Positions 59,016 to 64,000 of a DNA stretch of 64,000 bases are shown here, one piece after another; position 1 is the stretch's first letter, and each line of letters begins with the position of its first letter. Source of the stretch: Tetraselmis striata. Lineage: Eukaryota > Chlorophyta > Chlorodendrophyceae > Chlorodendrales > Chlorodendraceae. Position numbers and translations under genes: made by a program. The DNA is taken from positions 62,001 to 126,000 of the forward strand of contig VCJN01003100.1 of the NCBI GenBank assembly GCA_006384855.1, in the 5' to 3' direction. Under the pieces are notes generated by a model, which saw nothing but the letters and a program-made list of their open reading frames with translations, was not told where the DNA came from and did no database searches.

Positions 59016-59143
59016 CCCTTTCTCCTTGAAAAGCGCTGCGGCATTCTCCCTCTTGTGTTGCAGCGGGAGTGTTGGGCTGAGGCGGTACAACGTCATGCAA
59101 ACTATCAGATCAGAGATTGATTCTCGCTGGATTACGAGACGCG

Positions 59144-59182
<39 letters not shown>

Positions 59183-60197
59183 TTGTTATGCTGTTGCAGC
59201 TTCACTGTTATTCAGGCTAGACAGAAACTCAAATATGGGTTTCTGTCCTCCCATGCATGCACTCTGCTGCAATTGCATGCTAGGCTGACACCATTCTGTT
59301 GCCGTTCTGCAGTCCGCCGCCCCCTCCTCCACCGCGACCGCCTCCCAGCCGCCACCCAGCCCACCCCCGCCCCCCAGCCCACCGCCAATGCCACCCTGCG
59401 CGGGTCCAGCCAACGCCTTCGGGCTGCCTGTCTGCCCGCCGCCGCCCCCGCTGAGCCCGCCGCCGCCCAGCCCACCGCCCCCAAAGTCTCCCCCGCCCCC
59501 GCCCCCCCCACGCCCGCCCCCGCCCCCGCCGCCGCCGCGCAAGATGCCGCCGCCCAGCCCCCCGCCCCCACCGCCCCCGCCGCCCCCGCCACCTCCGCCG
59601 CCGCCCCCCCCCAGCCCCGCCCCGCCCTCACCACCCTCCCCCCCGCCAACGGCCCCGTTGCCTCCATCGCCGCCCAGCCCGCCACCACCCAGCCCGCCCC
59701 CGAGCCCGCCACCGCAGCCGCCTCCAAGGTGCCCCCCCCTCCCCCCCCCCCCCCCACGCTCGCCCCCCCCCCCCCCCCCCCACGCAACTTACACATACCA
59801 CTTGTCCCTTAGGCACTCTCACAAGGAGCCCACATGTCGAGCTGAATGCAGTGATGTTAATTGTCTGAGTCTTTCCAGATATGATATGGATGGGTGGATG
59901 TTTGCGGCCTTGTTCTTCTGGAGGTTGGTGGTTGGGAGGGGGGGGGGGGGGGGGGGGGAGTCCCTGTCGGGCTTCCTCGAGGAATAGACAACCCCCTGAA
60001 ATAAGACTCCCGTGTTAACAAGCTTTAAGGGAAGAGCGTGCGTATTATGGAGCTTGAGAGTATTGGTCTTGTCAGGGTGTTGGCGCCTTTAGGCACACAT
60101 CGGTCTCCCAAGACGCCGCTGTCTGTTTGCATGGCATGTCTAGTGTCGCTGTTTGAGGGCATGCTTAACCTCAGGCCTCTGACCCCTGGCGCTCTGC

Positions 60198-60228
<31 letters not shown>

Positions 60229-63200
60229 ACCCCCTTTGCTCGCAGCCCGCCGCTGCCGCCGTGCGCGGAGGGCGTCCCCGGGCTGAACCCCTGCCCGCCT
60301 CCCAGCCCCCCGCCAAGCCCCCCACCGCCATCACCGCCGCCGCAGCCGCCGCCCACCCCCCCACCCAGCCCCCCGCCGCCCTCCCCACCTCCGCCCTCCC
60401 CGCCACCGCCGCCGCTGGCAGTGCTCTCCTTCTCCGTCGAGCCGCTCATCTACGCCACAGAGGGCGCCGATCCCACCGTGTTCTCCTTCCGCGTGGACCC
60501 CGGGGCGCGTTTCCCTGCGCAGCTAGCAGTCAGTCTGAGCCCGCTCAGGCAGCTGCAGGGCGAGCTTGCGCAGTTCAACCCCTCCACACGCATGATGGGC
60601 ACCTTTGGCACGTCGCTGACCGTGGGCATCACGCCCGCGACGCTGCGTGTGGACATCGCGTTCCGCGCGTTCAACGACGGCATGGTGGAGGGCACGCACA
60701 CAGTGGACATCTTGGCAAAGGGCCTCGTCACGGGCGAAGGCGGCGACTGGCAACTCACTAGCAAAGCGACGGTGCAGGTGGAGATCACGGACGCCAACCT
60801 CGTGGATGCGGCCATCATCGTGTTGGACCCAGTGACGCTGGTGCCGTTGGGCGAGGACGATCACATCAGCATCCTGGAGGGCACGGAGGCGGTGGTGCGT
60901 TCAGCCCCCCTTGTCTCTTGCATTGCATTGTGAAAACGACTTTTTGCAGCACTGCAGTACTCTATTTTTTATGTGATGATGCGAAAGTATTCCTGCATTA
61001 ATACTTCAATAATGGTATATCATGTAATACTATCACATGATATTAAAAGCAAAAGAGTGTATAGCACGTGATAACAAGAAGCATTGTTGGAGTGCGTTGG
61101 AAAGACATCAGGTATGGAAGCTATGTGGGGCCAGGGCCCTGGGGGAGGGGGGGGGGGGTTTAGAGCGTAGGGAGGTGTGCTTGACGACTGGGACCAATGT
61201 GGCATGTTTTTTGGCGGTGTAACAGCGCCAAAGGCAAGGCAATTTTGGGTGTGTTTACAGACCACACGGCCTACTCTACCGCCAGTGTAACTCATCCAGA
61301 GCAAAACTATATTGCCAATGGCGTGATGGGTGCCAGTCGCTCGATGCGACAGAGCCTGGAATGCCGCCTGAGCCTCGCTCCCGTGGCGGCGCCACGCCTG
61401 TGTTTTGTTCACAGAATGTCCCGATTAAGCTGAAGGCCCCTACCGACCAGGAGGTTGCTGTCCAAGTCATGCCCGCGCTGGCGCGCCTGCGCATCCGGGG
61501 CAGTAGCACGCTCGTGTTTCCTGCAGGGGATCTAGGCCCGCTGGAGGTGGCTCTCTTTGTGCCAGTAGATGGCCGCACGCGTGGGCCGATCACCACCAGC
61601 CTCGACATGCGTGCCAGTAGCATTAACGCCGGCTACGACGGCCTCACCACCTCCGCTAAAGTTATTATCAGCGAGACGCGCGCGCCCGGCATCGTGGTGG
61701 AGCCGGCCGAGGTCACGCTGAAGTCGGGCGAGACGGGGCGCTTCTCCGTCCGGCTCACGGAGGAGCCGAGCGGGGCGGTGACGCTTCGCTTCGTGGATCC
61801 TTCAAGCGGGCTGTCCTTCCTGCCGCCCGAGGTGCTCGTTGAGCAGGGGCTGCAAGCCACGGGCGCGCAGCTGGTGTCGGTGGTCTCCAGCAATCCTGGC
61901 ATTGCAGGGCGGCTGCCGGTGACGGTCATTGCGTCGAGCGAGGTTGACGACGCGTACCACGGGCTGGAGAACAATCAGCTGTCTGTGGTGGTGATTGACC
62001 CCCGGCCGCCGGAGATATTGGCTAGCCGGCGGGTGAAGTCCACCCAGGAGGGGCAGGTGCGGATTACAGACCAGCGGGCTCACTTAATTTGAAAAGCACA
62101 CCTTTACCGCTGACTTATTGGGAGGTTTTGCTTGGTGCAGGTGGTGGAGTACCAGCTGGCGCTGGCGACCGCGCCCAGCTCGGACGTGACGGTGACTACG
62201 TCGACGTCTTGGCTGGAGGGCCTGCCCAAGGAGCTTCAGGGCGGCCTGAACGTGACGTTTGCCAGCGGTGAGGCGCTGGTGTGGAAACGGGTCTCCTTTG
62301 TGGTGCCCTACAATGTGACGTACCTCGGCACTGCGCTGCTGGGCATCACGCATGCCGCGCTCAGCAGCGACCGCCTGTACAACACCGGCATGCCGCAGGC
62401 TGCTCCCGCTCTGGAGGTGCACTCCCACTCGGGTGTACAACCGCACCCGCCTTTGCATCCCTGCTGCCGAATGTATCCCTGGGAGTATTGTTTCAGATTT
62501 TGCACTGCCTTTCTGCTATGTCTTGACAGCACATCCCAATCCACGTGTTGCCTGTGTCTGTTTGAAGCCATTGAATTCAATGCTTGCACTGTCATTTACG
62601 GTTCTGTGCTCTGCGGCACTCCCACGGCCCACAGGTGCGGCTAAGCGTGGACGATGTGGACCAGGTTGGTGTGTGCCTCAAGTCTTGCCTGGACATTGAC
62701 AGTTACGACGTGCAATTTTACGGCACCGGCTACGATGGGGACGGCGACGAGGTGGTTAGTACGCCCTATGAGATCAGCCCCATCGATGGGCGGGTGGAGC
62801 TCGAGTTTCTGCTACCGACATTACCGCTCTCAGATGTCAAGCTGAATTTTGAGGCCGTACTGCCGGGCGGCATCGTGGAGCTACACACGGCGGAGGATAC
62901 ACCGACAGGGCAGCTCTCACCACCCGCCACGCGGCGCCTGCGCCAGGGCGCACCGGAGGCGTCGCTCACCTTCACGTCCTTCACCTGGAACTCCCGCCAG
63001 ACACTCGTGCTGCGAGCGGCTGTTGGCGCCGACGTGCGGACGGAGCGGCAGATACTGGTGACCGCGATGCTGGCCTCTGGCGACTCCTTCTACGATGACC
63101 GCCGTTTCAGGTTCATGGTCTACATCCGCCCGCCGATGGCGGGACCCGAGGCGTGCGTTGAGGTTGGCGTAGAGGGGAGCGCAACAGTGGTCAGCAGCGA

Positions 63201-64000
63201 TGGCGTAGCGGTGGAGCTGCCAGAATTAGCGCTCATGCCTGGCACAACAGCCTGCATCACCCCTCTGCCGCCGTCCGAGATCACATGCGGGTACAATTAC
63301 GGCCTGTCCAGCCGCGTGGTGCCCTTTGGCTTCAAGGACATCAACTTCGATGCGCCGATGCTGACGGAGGTGCTTGACCCGCCGGGGCGCGTGTACTGGC
63401 GAATCAGCAAGCGTTGGTCCTCGCTGGAGCAGGTCAAGTTTGTGACCGCCTCCACCAAGGGTGACTTCCGGCCTGTCTGCGCCACCCCCATCTGCTGCTT
63501 CATGATGCCGGTGGATGGACCGTCGATCTCCTCTGTCCGGCTGCCCCATGGCTGCCTTGCCTTTGCCTTTTTTCGCCTCCTCCACCAGCCTAGCATTGGC
63601 ATTTTGCCCAGTACTTGTGGCCACGTGGTAGCTGCGTTCTCGCCCCTTTCCCCGAGACAATCCGAGACGTGGTTGTGTTTTCCTGAATGTAGAAATGGTA
63701 TGTCAGGGATCGGCTGGCTGATGAATGCCGTTGCCTTCCCGCTGCCCTGCCCTGTTGACCCGCAGACGCATGTGACTGGAAACTGAAGGCCGACATTGGG
63801 CTGGAGATGAGACCGAGTGCGGACGGTGTTGAGGAAGAGTACTGGGCGTACGTAGAAGTGTCGCATTTCTCCGTGTATGCGCTGGTACAGGTACTGCCGT
63901 TGGTGGCACCGCCGCCCTCGGGGCCGCGCTACGTGGCGTACAATGAGGACGGCCCACCTGCCCTCATACACCCCGACGCCTCTCTAGAGGTAGTGGACGT
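57237..64000 (+). CDS. Secreted hydroxyproline-rich extracellular-matrix glycoprotein, 8 exons in window, 3' end outside
   Basis: Exons: 57237-58550, 58857-58973, 59313-59728, 60246-60894, 61415-62056, 62141-62416, 62635-63460, 63766-beyond 64000. A signal peptide (LALALLSLAALAAPVAA) precedes ATHFRGGWIEYAIGDDG and a beta-rich region with EFEFGDGNSL. Three exons of SPPPP-type repeats, joined phase 2 to phase 2, are substrates for Pro hydroxylation and arabinosylation in green algal walls. Cys modules (PPCAGPANAFGLPVC; PPCAEGVPGLNPC) punctuate them. Calx-beta-like modules follow (SVEPLIYATEGADPTVFSF; APGIVVEPAEVTLKSGETG), then a C-terminal WAYVEVSHFSVYALVQ. Three separate -1 shifts lie in C-rich Pro codons (about 58360, 58465, 59350), probably lost C bases. 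Splice choices at 60894 and 63460 are best guesses. Wall or flagellar-coat role is inference. Confidence 0.85.
58982..59014. repeat. 33-nt poly-C run next to a donor site
   Basis: Starts eight bases after the GTGAGC donor at 58974 in the glycoprotein gene. Confidence 0.95.
59142..59180. repeat. (GT)n microsatellite in a glycoprotein intron
   Basis: About 19 GT units in the intron 58974-59312. Confidence 0.9.
60202..60228. repeat. 27-nt poly-C run before an acceptor site
   Basis: Ends 17 bases before the CGCAG acceptor at 60245 and could serve as its pyrimidine tract. Confidence 0.95.

Noticed and set aside
58232-59100. Gly-rich minus-strand open frames (up to 158 codons)
   Set aside because: Mirror image of the Pro-rich exons; poly-C read backwards gives poly-Gly.

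Overview
This window reads as nuclear DNA of a green alga or close relative. Host genes have many short introns with GT-AG borders. Two genes match plant-type families: a CASP Golgi coiled-coil protein and a KIN-12-like kinesin. The right end carries a secreted hydroxyproline-rich glycoprotein with SPPP-type repeats. Exons are GC-rich, and introns carry very long poly-C/poly-G runs and CA/TA/GT microsatellites. I cannot name the species.

Layout. (1) 1-1047, minus: 5' part of a kinesin, cut by the window edge. (2) 3360-10670, minus: an 11-exon membrane-anchored protein-kinase-like protein (729 aa) whose catalytic residues are substituted, a pseudokinase. (3) About 11-23 kb: no intact host gene. 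It holds an unrecognised broken gene, a 378-bp tandem repeat, a decayed DIRS-like tyrosine-recombinase retroelement, a broken non-LTR retroelement C-terminus, a 277-bp MITE with perfect 26-bp ends and a 202-bp tandem repeat. (4) 23916-25877, minus: an 8-exon DHHC-family S-acyltransferase (316 aa, DHYC variant), divergent from (5) 27262-36433, plus: a 15-exon CASP gene (683 aa). (6) 36.4-56.7 kb: a second mobile-element island. It contains a 0.9-kb TIR element, a 5.67-kb DNA transposon candidate with CACT-type ends inserted in an open reading frame, a degraded minus-strand gene, and a Ty3/gypsy element in a three-LTR arrangement. (7) 57237 to the window end, plus: the hydroxyproline-rich glycoprotein gene, cut by the edge.

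The exon models for the kinase, acyltransferase and CASP were assembled by hand from open frames, splice dinucleotides and phase. Each totals a multiple of three with no internal stop. Kinesin, CASP and the acyltransferase are cytoskeleton/endomembrane functions, but nothing shows that they are co-regulated. Introns of the kinase and of CASP share one MITE family.
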